Notes: generated by a model not told the origin, from the sequence alone. Counted from the stretch's first letter, positions 1-8,490 are shown. The stretch is DNA of 64,000 nt from Bradyrhizobium barranii subsp. apii (GCF_011516635.5 NZ_CP096255.1:5702501-5766500), one strand, 5' to 3'. Made by a program: numbers and translations.

Positions 1-2
1 AC

Positions 3-227
3 GTGTCGCAAAGTGGCGCCAAGATCGAGGTCGAAGGGACGCTCGACGTGCTCCAGGCCAAGGAATTCTTCATGCTGCTGTCGTCGACGGGGCTTGCCTA
101 CCGGCGGTGCGAACTGGTGTGGATCGACGGCACCATGGCCGGCGTGCACTTCATCACCGCAGACGGCAAGAAGAAGCCGGCGAGCGCAAAGGCGGCCGCC
201 GCGCCAAACTCCACGCCGAGCAAATAG
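3..227 (+). CDS. PilZ-domain protein, C-terminal part (cut by window start)
   Basis: The frame is open from the window edge, so the true start lies upstream and the first GTG here is probably internal. The residues SQSGAKIEV match the second half of the PilZ signature (D/NxSxxG), and a beta-barrel-like stretch with LLSSTGLAYRRC and LVWIDG follows. It ends in a short Lys/Ala-rich tail (about 20 residues). PilZ domains bind cyclic di-GMP; the N-terminal RxxxR motif needed for binding would lie outside the window, so binding cannot be judged. An HD-GYP gene follows, which fits a c-di-GMP theme. Confidence 0.75.
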   Translation: MSQSGAKIEVEGTLDVLQAKEFFMLLSSTGLAYRRCELVWIDGTMAGVHFITADGKKKPASAKAAAAPNSTPSK

Positions 228-276
228 GCTCCAGAATTCATCGAGCTCATTCAATGTCATCATAGTCCGGTCCGCC

Positions 277-1389
277 GTGCAGAGTGCCCGAACCATATCC
301 AGCCCCGTCAAAAGCGAAGGCGGCATCCGAACGACGGAAGCGGTTCGCCCGTTTGTGCATGTGCTGGCCGATTCGTCCGACAAACTGGCGGGGGTCTGCT
401 CGGCCCTCGAACGGCAATTTACCGTCGCCGGCGAACGACTCGATGCGGAAGCCAGGCTGTCACAAGTGCCATTCGCGGTCGTCGTTCGCGCGGAGCTGCG
501 TGACGTCGGCACCATCGCGGCCATCAAGAAGCGCGCCGGCAAGCTGGCGAAAGCCACGAAGCGCATCTTCCTCGTCGAGCACTCGTCTCACGTCGGCATC
601 TCGCAGGCCTACGCACTCGGCGCCACCCTCGTTCTTCCCGAGGCTCTCAACAAGAGCAAGCTGCTGGCAGCGCTGGCTGACCCGGCCTCTGCTGGCTCAA
701 GTGACGCACCGCAACCGGACAACGCCGTCGAAGCCGCGGCAACCGCCATCGCTTCGATGTTCACGGCCGTCACGCTCGGCGAGCCCCTCGACGTCGACGG
801 CACGAAGGAAGCGGGCCGCAGGATCGCCGACCGCATCACCGAGCACGGCCTGTCCGAATGGCTTGCCACGGTGCGGCGTCACCATGAGGGAACCTACCAG
901 CATTGCCTGCTCGTGACCGGCGTGGCGATCGACTTCGGACTGAGCCTCGGCGTCGGGCGAACCGATCTCGAGCGGCTGTATTCCGCAGCCATGTTCCACG
1001 ACATCGGCAAGGCGCAGATTCCGCTTGCGATCCTCGACAAGCCCGGCCGCCTCGACACCGACGAACGCGCCATGATCGAGAAGCATCCGGCGGCGGGTTA
1101 CGAGTTTCTGAAGGATCACGAGAAAATCTCGCCCGAGATTCTCGACGCCGTGCGGCATCATCACGAATATCTCGACGGAAGCGGTTATCCCGACGCGCTG
1201 TGCGGCGAGAGCATCAACGACATCGTCCGCATTCTGACGATCTCGGACATCTTCGCCGCGCTGATCGAACACCGGCACTACAAGCCGACGATGCCGCGCA
1301 CCGAGGCCTACAACATTCTTTGCGGGATGACCGGAAAACTCGAGAAGGCCCTCGTAACCTCGTTCAAGGAGGTTGCGCTCACGCGATGA
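277..1389 (+). CDS. HD-GYP domain protein, probable cyclic di-GMP phosphodiesterase
   Basis: About 370 residues from a GTG at 277; the start is uncertain because no good ribosome-binding site is visible and the frame stays open further upstream. The N-terminal 120 residues resemble a receiver-like fold (HVLADSSDKLAG start, a hydrophobic strand near VVVRAEL) but lack an obvious phospho-acceptor context. The C-terminal half carries the HD-GYP hallmarks: HDIGK near residue 241, the HHHE motif, DGSGYP near residue 299, and ISDIFAAL. HD-GYP proteins hydrolyse c-di-GMP in the cytoplasm. The PilZ gene just upstream (50 bp) may be a partner. The family call is firm; activity and the identity of the N-terminal domain are inference. 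Confidence 0.85.
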   Translation: MQSARTISSPVKSEGGIRTTEAVRPFVHVLADSSDKLAGVCSALERQFTVAGERLDAEARLSQVPFAVVVRAELRDVGTIAAIKKRAGKLAKATKRIFLVEHSSHVGISQAYALGATLVLPEALNKSKLLAALADPASAGSSDAPQPDNAVEAAATAIASMFTAVTLGEPLDVDGTKEAGRRIADRITEHGLSEWLATVRRHHEGTYQHCLLVTGVAIDFGLSLGVGRTDLERLYSAAMFHDIGKAQIPLAILDKPGRLDTDERAMIEKHPAAGYEFLKDHEKISPEILDAVRHHHEYLDGSGYPDALCGESINDIVRILTISDIFAALIEHRHYKPTMPRTEAYNILCGMTGKLEKALVTSFKEVALTR

Positions 1390-1438
1390 CCGCGCAGGCT
1401 GGGCGATCCCGCAGCGAGGACCTCGTCACGAACCGCGC

Positions 1439-1642
1439 TTAGTGCGTGGCCCGGTATTTGGCGCGGTGCGGAATCGACCGGGAGGCCAGTCCTTCCGCAA
1501 GCAGCTTCATGTCCTCGCGTCTGCCACTCCGGATCAGCTTGCCGAGCTCATCGGGTGTGAAGGGCAGATTTGGATCATCATCAATCGGATACCGCGGTCG
1601 CGGACCGAAGAACCGTCGAACCAGGCTAGCCAGCCGCCGCAT
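1439..1642 (-). CDS. Small conserved-looking protein, 67 aa, unknown function
   Basis: A 67-residue basic protein with an N-terminal RRLASLVRRFFG stretch that could form an amphipathic helix, followed by the acidic PIDDDPNLPFTPDEL. The start codon is preceded by GAGGG with 8 bp spacing, a good ribosome-binding site, which is the main reason for accepting it. There is no signal peptide and no recognised domain. It converges with the HD-GYP gene; the stops are 49 bp apart. Confidence 0.55.
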   Translation of the reverse strand: MRRLASLVRRFFGPRPRYPIDDDPNLPFTPDELGKLIRSGRREDMKLLAEGLASRSIPHRAKYRATH

Positions 1643-1968
1643 GTCGATTCCCTCGCGCCAGCAACAAACCTTTCACTCCGCGTATTGTTCCTCCCGCGCG
1701 ATCGAGATTGCAAGAGGCCACCAACGGCTCAACATCAAAAAACTGAGCGGGCGCTGCGCGCCCCCTGTGGGATATAAACGGGTAATCGCTAGACTGCGGC
1801 CGGAAGGGAGCGGCCGATACGATTTTGGTGGCACGTGACCCCGTCAAAAAACATGGTCCATGGGCTGTTGCGCACTTGAGAGTGGTGACGCCATCTCGGC
1901 GATCCCGTTTAGGAATTTGAATAAATTGCGCAGCCCAGCCCTTCCGCCGGAGCCAGGAGGAGCTACAG
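1643..1968. other. Intergenic stretch, probable left flank of the IS110-type element
   Basis: No gene is supported here. The stretch lies between a small minus-strand gene and the IS110 transposase, whose GGAGGAG ribosome-binding site is at 1955-1961. IS110 elements usually lack clear terminal inverted repeats, so the left end of the element cannot be fixed by eye; it should lie within this interval. Confidence 0.4.
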
Positions 1969-3351
1969 ATGAACCCCAAAAGATCGAAGTCGAAGGACGG
2001 CGGTAACATGCCGATGGTGCACCCGAACGCGGCTGCCATCGACGTTGGCGCCACCATGCATATGGCGGCCGTTAGGGCAGATCGCGCACCGGAGCCAGTC
2101 CACAGTTTCGGTACCTTCACGGCCGATCTGCATCGGCTGGTTGACTGGTTTACGGAATGCGGCGTCGAGACCGTCGCCATGGAATCGACCAGCGTCTACT
2201 GGATTCCGATTTTCGAGCTTCTCGATGCCCGGGGATTTACCGTGTTCCTTGTCAACGCGCGCGATGCCAAGCACGTGCCGGGGCGTAAGACCGATGTCAG
2301 CGATGCGCAATGGTTGCAGCGACTCCATTCATTCGGGTTGCTGCGGGCCAGCTTTCAGCCCAAAGGGCAGATTGCCGAACTGCGAGCCTACGTGCGTCAG
2401 CGCGAGCGTCTGCTGGAGTACGCGGCCGCACACATCCAGCATATGCAGAAGGCCTTGACGGAGATGAATCTTCAGCTCCACCACGTCGTCGCCGACATCA
2501 CCGGCGCGACCGGCTTGCGTATCATACGCGCGATCCTTGCCGGCGAGCGCGATCCCGAGGCGCTGGCGTGCTTGCGCCACTACAGTTGCCACTCCAGTGC
2601 CGAGACGATTGCGAAGGCGCTCACCGGGAGCTACCGCGCCGAGCATCTGTTTGCGCTCGAGCAGGCACTTGCCCTTTACGACACCTACCACGAGAAGGCA
2701 TCTGCCTGCGACGCCCGGATCGAAGCCGTGTTGAAGGAACTGAGCAACCATCGCGGTCGTGGCCATGGACCAGCACCGCGGGCCTCGCTGCGTCGGAATC
2801 GGACCGATCAGGCGAACGCTCTAGCTTTCGACGTCCGCGAGGCGCTGTTCGCGTTGCTGGGAAAAGACATCACCACGATCGACGGCCTCGGTCCTTACCT
2901 CTCGCTGAAGCTGATCGCTGAATGCGGGGACGACCTCTCCTCGTGGCCAAGTGCAAAGCATTTTACCTCCTGGCTAGGACTGGCGCCGAGCAACAAGGTC
3001 TCCGGCGGCAAAAGGCTCTCGTCCCGAACGCGCCGATCCGGCGGCCGGGCGGCGGCGCTTCTGCGCCTTGCTGCCGTCACCGTCGGACGCACCGATACTG
3101 CGCTCGGCGCCTTTTACAGGCGACTTTCATCGCGCATCGGTAAGGCCAAGGCAGTGACCGCCACGGCCCGCAAGATCGCAGTTCTGTTCTACAATGCTGT
3201 GCGATACGGAATGGACTATGTCGATCCCGGGGCCTCTTCCTACGAGACGCGCTACCGGACGCGAGTGGTCAACAATTTGCATCGGCGTGCCAAGGCATTC
3301 GGCTTCGTTCTCCAGCCCTTGGAGCCGACCGTCGGCGATGCCGTTTCTTAG
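1969..3351 (+). CDS. IS110-family transposase (DEDD type), apparently intact
   Basis: A 460-residue transposase. The N-terminal DEDD catalytic domain shows D in AAIDVGAT, E in AMESTSVYW, and the paired aspartates in KTDVSDAQWL. The C-terminal Transposase_20 part has IDGLGPYLSLKLIAE and the serine region NKVSGGKRLSS that forms the second active site. IS110 enzymes work with an element-encoded structured RNA in the flanking non-coding ends, so the flanks here may hold such an RNA. A strong GGAGGAG ribosome-binding site precedes the ATG. No frameshift or stop interrupts the frame, so the copy could be active. Confidence 0.93.
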   Translation: MNPKRSKSKDGGNMPMVHPNAAAIDVGATMHMAAVRADRAPEPVHSFGTFTADLHRLVDWFTECGVETVAMESTSVYWIPIFELLDARGFTVFLVNARDAKHVPGRKTDVSDAQWLQRLHSFGLLRASFQPKGQIAELRAYVRQRERLLEYAAAHIQHMQKALTEMNLQLHHVVADITGATGLRIIRAILAGERDPEALACLRHYSCHSSAETIAKALTGSYRAEHLFALEQALALYDTYHEKASACDARIEAVLKELSNHRGRGHGPAPRASLRRNRTDQANALAFDVREALFALLGKDITTIDGLGPYLSLKLIAECGDDLSSWPSAKHFTSWLGLAPSNKVSGGKRLSSRTRRSGGRAAALLRLAAVTVGRTDTALGAFYRRLSSRIGKAKAVTATARKIAVLFYNAVRYGMDYVDPGASSYETRYRTRVVNNLHRRAKAFGFVLQPLEPTVGDAVS

Positions 3352-3385
3352 GAATCGACGAGAGAATAATCTCCCCTCCTCCACC

Positions 3386-3461
3386 TCAGCCGGCTCTCCG
3401 CGTTAGTCGGCTCGCAGCGTCAGCCGGCTGTGCGCATCAGTGACTTCCCGCGCTAGTCGGC
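3386..3461. repeat. Imperfect 17-bp tandem repeat at the 3' end of the nitroreductase gene
   Basis: Units begin at 3386, 3403, 3420 and 3437, with a partial unit at 3453. The best-matched units start T(C/T)AG(C/T)CGGCT. Read on the minus strand, each clear unit spells GCC-G(A/G)C followed by a stop (TAG, TGA or TAA), so the last two codons and stop of the nitroreductase appear multiplied downstream of the gene. Confidence 0.6.
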
Positions 3462-4130
3462 AAAGCCGACATAACGCACGAAATCGTCGTTGCCCTCGCG
3501 ATCGGAGCGCACGGCGTTCGCGGCGAAGCTGTCGTCGGGATACCCCATCGCCACACATGTCATGATGACCTCGTCTTCCGGAATCTTCGCGACCTCGCGC
3601 ACGATGTCGGAGCGCATGATGCCCTGCCCGTTGATCACCGAACCGAGACCGCGGTCCCAGGCCGCGAGCACGATGCCGTAGCAGAGCGCACCGAGATCGA
3701 AATGGCAGACCGCGCCGGGATCCAGCACGCGGTCATAGGTCAGCACCAGCGAGACCGGCGCGTCGAACTGGCGGAAGCCGCGCAGCACCCAGTCCTGCCG
3801 CATCGGCTTGTCGTCGCGCTCGATCCCCATCGCGCCGAACAGCTTCTTGGCGATGTCGACCTGCCGGGTGCGATGAATGCCCTGGTATTCGCCATGACTG
3901 ATGATATCGCGCTTGACCTTGGCGCCGCCGACCATCTCCTCCATGTTGCGGCGGCGCAACTCTTCAAGCGGAGGGCCTGTGAGCACATGCACATGCCAGG
4001 GCTGGGTGTTCATCGACGACGGCGCGCGCTTGGCGCTCTCGATGATCGCCTCGATCACCGCGCGCGGCACCGGCCGCTGCTTGAAACCGCGCACGCTGCG
4101 GCGCGACTGGACCAGCGTTTCGAATTCCAA
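3453..4130 (-). CDS. Nitroreductase-family flavoprotein
   Basis: A member of the FMN-dependent nitroreductase family, which reduces nitro groups or quinones with NAD(P)H. Diagnostic stretches are SRRSVRGFK (FMN phosphate contact), SAKRAPSSMNTQPW near residues 35-45, and the C-terminal GLGSVINGQG and MGYPDDSF. I place the start at a TTG at 4130 because GGGAGGT lies 6 bp before it and the protein then begins EFETLVQSRRSVR, as family members do. An ATG at 4154 (MNGQ) is the alternative but has a poor ribosome-binding site. It is divergent from the esterase gene. Substrate unknown. Confidence 0.88.
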   Translation of the reverse strand: MEFETLVQSRRSVRGFKQRPVPRAVIEAIIESAKRAPSSMNTQPWHVHVLTGPPLEELRRRNMEEMVGGAKVKRDIISHGEYQGIHRTRQVDIAKKLFGAMGIERDDKPMRQDWVLRGFRQFDAPVSLVLTYDRVLDPGAVCHFDLGALCYGIVLAAWDRGLGSVINGQGIMRSDIVREVAKIPEDEVIMTCVAMGYPDDSFAANAVRSDREGNDDFVRYVGFAD

Positions 4131-4255
4131 CTCTTGACCTCCCTGACCGTTCATTCCGCGGCATTGCAATTGTAACGCGTAACCGGTTGCCGATGCGGTA
4201 CGCCAAATCTATGCTACCCCGCAAGCAAGACCAAGAACCCAGCGAGGACCTGCAA

Positions 4256-5218
4256 ATGCCCGCACCGCTCGATCCCGTCATCGCCCAGATCATTCCGCTG
4301 CTGCCGCTGCGCGATCCCACCACGATGACGCCACAGAGCGCGCGCGATGCCTTGCGCGCACTGGCTGCCTCGCGTGCGGATGTGCCGCCGCCCCCCGTCG
4401 ACACGGTGCAGGATATCAAGGTGAAAGGCGGCGCCGGGCCGCTCGATTCACGTGTCTATCGCGTCGGCCCCAATCCTGCGCCAACCGTAGTCTTCTTCCA
4501 CGGCGGCGGCTGGGTCGCGGGCGACCTCGAAACCCACGACCGGCAGGCGCGCAATCTCGCGATCGAAACCGGCGCGGTCGTCGTCTCCGTCGATTATCGG
4601 CGCCCGCCGGAAACGCGCTTTCCCGGCGCCTTCGAGGACGCGTTCGCCGCCGCAAGTGACATCTTCAACCGCGTCGCGGAATTTGGCGGCGATGCAAAGC
4701 GTCTCGGCGTTGCCGGCGACAGCGCCGGCGGCAATCTCGCAGCCGCCACCGCGATCGCCTGCCGCGACGCCGGCATCACGCTGGCCGCACAATTGCTGGT
4801 CTATCCCGTGACCGACGTCGTCGGGGGCTATGCGGATGCGCGCGAGAACGCGCCCTATCCGTCACGCACCGAGAATGCCGACGGCTATTTTCTGACACGC
4901 GCGACGATGGAATGGTTTTGCGGCCACTATCTCGCCGATCCCAAGGATGCCGCCGACTGGCGGGTCTCGCCGCTCCGCGCCGCTTCGCTCAAAGGGCTCG
5001 CGCCCGCGATCGTGACCACCGCATGGTTCGATCCGTTGCGCGACGAAGGCGCGGCCTATGCACGGGCGCTGGAGGCCGCCGGCGTCCGCGTCAAGCACCA
5101 TGAGGGCCCCGGCCTGATCCACGGCTATTTCGGCCTTGGCGATGCTTCCGCGGCCGCGAAGGCCGAGGCGCAACGCGCACGGGCCGATTTCAAGACACTG
5201 CTCGCGCGCGGAATCTGA
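4256..5218 (+). CDS. Alpha/beta hydrolase, HSL-type esterase/lipase
   Basis: About 320 residues. The oxyanion-hole motif HGGGW is followed by GDSAGG carrying the nucleophile serine; the acid is in WFDPLRDEG and the histidine in GLIHGYF, so the whole HSL-family catalytic set is visible. There is no signal peptide, so it is probably cytoplasmic. The start ATG at 4256 follows a GCGAGGA ribosome-binding site; upstream in-frame ATGs (for example 4187) lack one. It is divergent from the nitroreductase. The natural ester substrate cannot be told. Confidence 0.9.
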   Translation: MPAPLDPVIAQIIPLLPLRDPTTMTPQSARDALRALAASRADVPPPPVDTVQDIKVKGGAGPLDSRVYRVGPNPAPTVVFFHGGGWVAGDLETHDRQARNLAIETGAVVVSVDYRRPPETRFPGAFEDAFAAASDIFNRVAEFGGDAKRLGVAGDSAGGNLAAATAIACRDAGITLAAQLLVYPVTDVVGGYADARENAPYPSRTENADGYFLTRATMEWFCGHYLADPKDAADWRVSPLRAASLKGLAPAIVTTAWFDPLRDEGAAYARALEAAGVRVKHHEGPGLIHGYFGLGDASAAAKAEAQRARADFKTLLARGI

Positions 5219-5334
5219 ACCGCAGATGAATGGAAAAATCCGCGACATCGGTCGTGGCGCGCATCGATCCTGCTTGATTGCGCCACGATTCGCGGTTCCA
5301 ATCCGCTTGGTAATTTTGTCCTAGGGAGACACCC

Positions 5335-5583
5335 ATGATGAAGCGGATTTTTCTCGCAGCGATCGTCGCCACCTTTGCAGCGGGCTCGGCCCTCGCGGAC
5401 GACACCTGCGAGAGCAAGGCGGTCGGCAAGGACGGCAAGGCGCTCGCCGGCGCCGCCAAGACCTCGTTCATGAAGAAGTGCAAGGCCGACGCTTGCACGC
5501 CCAAGGCCGTCAGCGCCGACGGCAAGCCACTCGCCGGTGCCGCCAAGAACAGCTTCATGAAGAAGTGCGAGGTCGGCGCCTGA
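5335..5583 (+). CDS. psiF: PsiF-repeat small periplasmic protein
   Basis: An 82-residue precursor with a signal peptide ending SALAD. The mature part is two PsiF repeats of the form C-x-x-K-A-V-x-x-(D)GK-x-LAGAAK-x-SFMKKC, with paired cysteines that may form disulfides in the periplasm. PsiF was named as a phosphate-starvation-inducible protein in E. coli; its role is unknown. No Pho box was recognised upstream. AGGGAGA precedes the tandem ATG ATG start. Confidence 0.9.
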   Translation: MMKRIFLAAIVATFAAGSALADDTCESKAVGKDGKALAGAAKTSFMKKCKADACTPKAVSADGKPLAGAAKNSFMKKCEVGA

Positions 5584-5905
5584 TCGCTGCTGGTTCGCCA
5601 CTGCTGCACGGACACTCTGCAACTCCGTCGTGCCCGGGCCTGTCCCGGGCATCCACATATGTGTGTCCGTGCGGCACAGATCAGATGGCCGGGCCAAGTC
5701 GAAAGCACGAACGTCCTCTGGTAACATCGTCGTCAAGCCGTTCGAATTAACCACCAATTCGATCCAATTTTAATAAGACAACAACGCTGCTTGTTAGCGT
5801 GAGCCGCACAGATCAACGTGCGGGAATTGCCGTTTTCCGGATATCGGCGGGACCGGGAAAGTGACTTCGTCGAGTGCGATCGTCTTTCATTGGGAGCATC
5901 TCGCC
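5584..5905. other. Intergenic region with a CCCGGG inverted repeat
   Basis: About 320 bp without a supported gene. It contains TGCCCGGGCCTGTCCCGGGCA, a short inverted repeat related to the palindromic intergenic elements near 38.8 and 57.7 kb. The remainder is less GC-rich and probably holds the promoter of the PilZ gene at 5906. Confidence 0.5.
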
Positions 5906-6262
5906 ATGATCGAACGTCGTGCAATGAAGCGCATACCGATCAACCGGGCCGCGCGGCTATCGTTTGGTGAAATTCACGGGACTCATCCGTGCCTGGTGCG
6001 CGATATCAACGCCTTGGGTGCCCGCATTTCCACGCCGTACTACATATTTGCCGACGAGTTTGTGTTGTCGTTCGACGGCCATTCCGGAATTTTCTACTGC
6101 CGCGTCGTATGGAAAAAGGAGACGCTCTGCGGCGTTTTATTCCTCCTGCGTCGTCGCGCGCCAAAGGCAGCGAACGATTCCGGCGCGCCCGCAAATGTGG
6201 TGCGACTTGATCGCCGGCTCGTGTGCCGCGGCGGGGTCTTTAGCCCGGAAGTATCGACCTGA
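5906..6262 (+). CDS. PilZ-domain protein
   Basis: A 118-residue single-domain protein. IERRAMKR supplies an RxxxR-like c-di-GMP contact, CLVRDINALGARIST matches the (D/N)xSxxG segment, and YCRVVWKKETLCGVLF is the final beta strand region. Serine of the second motif is replaced by alanine (INALGA), so ligand affinity may differ. The ATG at 5906 follows GGGAGCATC; the longer frame from 5861 is less likely. A decayed copy of its 3' end lies at 7669-7749. Confidence 0.85.
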   Translation: MIERRAMKRIPINRAARLSFGEIHGTHPCLVRDINALGARISTPYYIFADEFVLSFDGHSGIFYCRVVWKKETLCGVLFLLRRRAPKAANDSGAPANVVRLDRRLVCRGGVFSPEVST

Positions 6263-6316
6263 CTCCTCGCCCGCGCGGGTGCATATTGCAGCGGTAGGGC
6301 GTCGCGAGGTGACCGA

Positions 6317-7291
6317 ATGAAACGCCGCAATTTTGTCGCGCTTCTCGGCGCTGCGGTGACCGTCATGCCCCTCGCGGCCCACGCGCAGCAACCCGCGGTG
6401 CCGCGGGTTGGCTATGTCTGGGGTGGCGTTCGCGGGACGGACTTGTACTACCAGACCGGCTTCCGTCGGGGACTTGCGGACCTGGGATATGTCGTGGGGC
6501 GCAACCTGCTGCTCGAAGAACGCTACGCCGACGGAGAGCCGGAGCGCGTTCCCGCATTGATCGCTGAACTCCTCACACTCAACGTCGATGTTCTCGTGAC
6601 TCCAGGCACACCAATTTCGCAGGCTGCGCAACGTGCAACGTCCACGGTGCCGATCGTCTGCATGAGCGGAGATCCGGTCAGAGCCGGTCTTGTGGCAAGC
6701 CTTGCCCGACCAGGCGGCAATATCACCGGGCTGTCGCAGCTCTCGGGCGAATACGGTGTCAAGTGGGTGGAACTGCTGAAGGAGGCGGCACCGAAAGTGC
6801 ACCGTGTCGCAGTGTTGTGGAATCCTGACAATCCGACGACCGCCAACCAAGTCGAACTCATGCAGAAAGCGGCGCCCGGTCTCGGTATCGAGCTGACGGC
6901 TCTCTCGATACGGCGCGCGGACATCGACAACAGCTTCGCCGCGCTTGGGGAGAGAGGCTTCGATGGTCTCGTCGTCACCGATGATCCATCGCTGATACCC
7001 CTCGTTCCCCGCCTGATCGAGTTCACTGCAGAGCGGCGCTTGCCGGCGATCTATCCATTCCGCGACTCGGCTCAGAGAGGAGGACTGATGTCGTACTCGG
7101 CCAACCTTTTCAAACTATGGCAACGCGCTGCAGGCTATGTTGATCGCATTCTAAAAGGGGCCCGTCCGGCGGAGCTTCCCGTCCAGCAGACGACGGATGT
7201 GACCCTGAATATCAACCTCAAGACCGCCAAGGCCCTCGGTCTCGACATTCCCATGACGCTGTCCGCCCGAGCCGACGAGGTGATCGAATAG
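6317..7291 (+). CDS. ABC-type substrate-binding protein (ABC_sub_bind family)
   Basis: A 324-residue exported protein. The N terminus MKRRNFVALLGAAVTVMPLAAHAQQ is a signal peptide, with a twin-arginine-like KRRNF that could suggest Tat export. The body matches the ABC_sub_bind (PF04392) family common and multiplied in bradyrhizobia: VGYVWGG, FRRGLADLGYVVGRN, GGNITGLS, AVLWNPDNP, and the C-terminal INLKTAKALGLDIP. No permease or ATPase gene is adjacent, so this is an orphan binding protein of unknown ligand. Confidence 0.9.
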   Translation: MKRRNFVALLGAAVTVMPLAAHAQQPAVPRVGYVWGGVRGTDLYYQTGFRRGLADLGYVVGRNLLLEERYADGEPERVPALIAELLTLNVDVLVTPGTPISQAAQRATSTVPIVCMSGDPVRAGLVASLARPGGNITGLSQLSGEYGVKWVELLKEAAPKVHRVAVLWNPDNPTTANQVELMQKAAPGLGIELTALSIRRADIDNSFAALGERGFDGLVVTDDPSLIPLVPRLIEFTAERRLPAIYPFRDSAQRGGLMSYSANLFKLWQRAAGYVDRILKGARPAELPVQQTTDVTLNINLKTAKALGLDIPMTLSARADEVIE

Positions 7292-7344
7292 CAACGGAAA
7301 TGCTGCGCGCGAAAATTGCGCTTGGCAGACTGTCGCCGGGCGCA

Positions 7345-7614
7345 TCAGTACGGGGTTGATGAACGCAAGCGGCTGCCTGCCCCCCTCGGCTGCGGTCGCT
7401 GCCAATAGGGGTTGTCCACGCACATCGCGGAAAGTCCGATCGCAGACGCTCGGCATTGATCCCATGACGTATAAGCGCATTCGAAATAGGTGCTGCCACC
7501 CCACTCCCATCTCTGAAGGCAGACGGGGTGGCTGGGATCGTAAGTTTGGGCTGTAGCCGAGGCGATCGCCAGGATCGCCGCACTGCCCAGGATTAGCCAA
7601 CGGAGCATCCACAT
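7345..7614 (-). CDS. DUF3551 family small secreted protein
   Basis: About 89 residues with a signal peptide (MWMLRWLILGSAA...ATAQ). The mature part YDPSHPVCLQRW, GGSTYFECAYTSWDQC and SAMCVDNPYW has the four-cysteine pattern and NPY(W/F) ending of DUF3551, a family expanded in Bradyrhizobium. Function unknown; export is predicted. The start is taken at the ATG at 7614 because it begins the signal peptide directly. Confidence 0.82.
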   Translation of the reverse strand: MWMLRWLILGSAAILAIASATAQTYDPSHPVCLQRWEWGGSTYFECAYTSWDQCRASAIGLSAMCVDNPYWQRPQPRGAGSRLRSSTPY

Positions 7615-7668
7615 CGCCGCCTCCTCCAAATGGATCATCCAAGCTTTCCGGTTCGACGGCCGCTCATG

Positions 7669-7749
7669 TGGAGACAGGAGATGCCTTGCGACGCTTCATA
7701 GCTCCTGCGTCGTCGCTCGACGAAAGCGGGGAACGATTCCGTCGCGCCC
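7669..7749 (+). pseudogene. Decayed 3' fragment of a PilZ gene
   Basis: These 81 bp align without gaps to 6110-6190 in the intact PilZ gene, with 64 of 81 positions identical by hand count. In the PilZ frame it reads W-R-Q-E..., then a TAG stop, then LLRRRSTKAGNDSVAP against LLRRRAPKAANDSGAP in the intact gene. The rest of the domain is missing, although TTCGACGGCC just upstream also recurs in the intact gene. It is a remnant of a second PilZ copy. Confidence 0.7.
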
Positions 7750-7791
7750 ATATCGGCACCTCAGCGCTCGCCCCGGGCCGGCGGACATAAC

Positions 7792-7992
7792 TCATCCGAT
7801 AAGTGGCCCTGAGCCTTGCTCGGAAAGACCCTGCGGCCGCCATCCTGCAATATCACTGGTCTTTCCGCATTGCTCGCAATTCAGGTGAGAGCATCCCCTA
7901 GCTCGTCCCCGCTGAACGTTCTCGCGGGAGGCTTCACATCCGCAGCGCGGGCAAGCTAGCGCCGCGCGCCCGCATCCAGGGCTTGCGAGCAA
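7792..7992 (-). CDS. Possible small zinc-ribbon protein, 66 aa
   Basis: A 66-residue frame from a TTG at 7992 with CPRCG and CEQCG, a pair of CxxC knuckles separated by about 25 residues that could bind zinc, and a terminal GW-rich segment. No strong ribosome-binding site is visible and the start codon is rare, so it may be a gene fragment or chance frame. No function is assigned. Confidence 0.3.
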   Translation of the reverse strand: MLASPGCGRAALACPRCGCEASRENVQRGRARGCSHLNCEQCGKTSDIAGWRPQGLSEQGSGPLIG

Positions 7993-8194
7993 GAAACTGG
8001 CGAAGTTCGATACGCGGTCGACGATCCTTCTGATTAATTTGGATTATCCAAACGACGGCCCCGGACTTGGGTTGAGTGTGAGGTTCCGGGACCGTCATCG
8101 AGGCGCGGACCGCAGCCCACCCGCGCACTGCCAGTAACGTGGATGTCCGCGCGACGAACAATTGTCTTCTGGTACAATCCCACTGCGCGTCATC

Positions 8195-8212
8195 ATGCCC
8201 GCTAGCGGGCAT
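8195..8212. repeat. Perfect 18-bp palindrome ATGCCCGCTAGCGGGCAT
   Basis: It lies in about 500 bp of otherwise featureless intergenic DNA (7993-8490), 138 bp upstream of the FixK-type box. There is no T-tract, so it is not a terminator; it could be a regulator operator or a short repeat. Confidence 0.5.
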
Positions 8213-8349
8213 TGCGGTGCTCGGAGCCGATAGCCAATCCTGGCCCGTCAGCGAAACATCGATGCCTCTCAACCAGGTCCGCCTGATGGGCCGCAGCGCA
8301 CTGGATATCTCGCGCCGAACTCTTCGCATTTGCCCTGTACCAAAGACCT

Positions 8350-8363
8350 TTGATCTGGATCAA
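8350..8363 (+). promoter_or_regulatory. FNR/FixK-type binding site
   Basis: TTGATCTGGATCAA is a perfect match to the consensus TTGAT-N4-ATCAA bound by FNR, FixK and related CRP-family regulators. Its centre lies about 134 bp before the ATG at 8491. If it acts at -40, transcription would start near 8397 with a leader of about 95 nt. Confidence 0.65.
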
Positions 8364-8490
8364 GGAGTCGAACTATCGATGCAATCTCAACTTGGGCGAT
8401 AGGCGCCGTTCGGAACCATCGACGCCTGTCACATCAAATTCGCGAATTAGGGGGCAACCAACAGACCTGCAACGTAGTGGAGAGACCGCC

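Noticed and set aside
7934..8329. 131-codon minus-strand frame in the gap before the DUF937 gene
   Set aside because: No ribosome-binding site, no recognisable domain, and residue composition of a chance frame.
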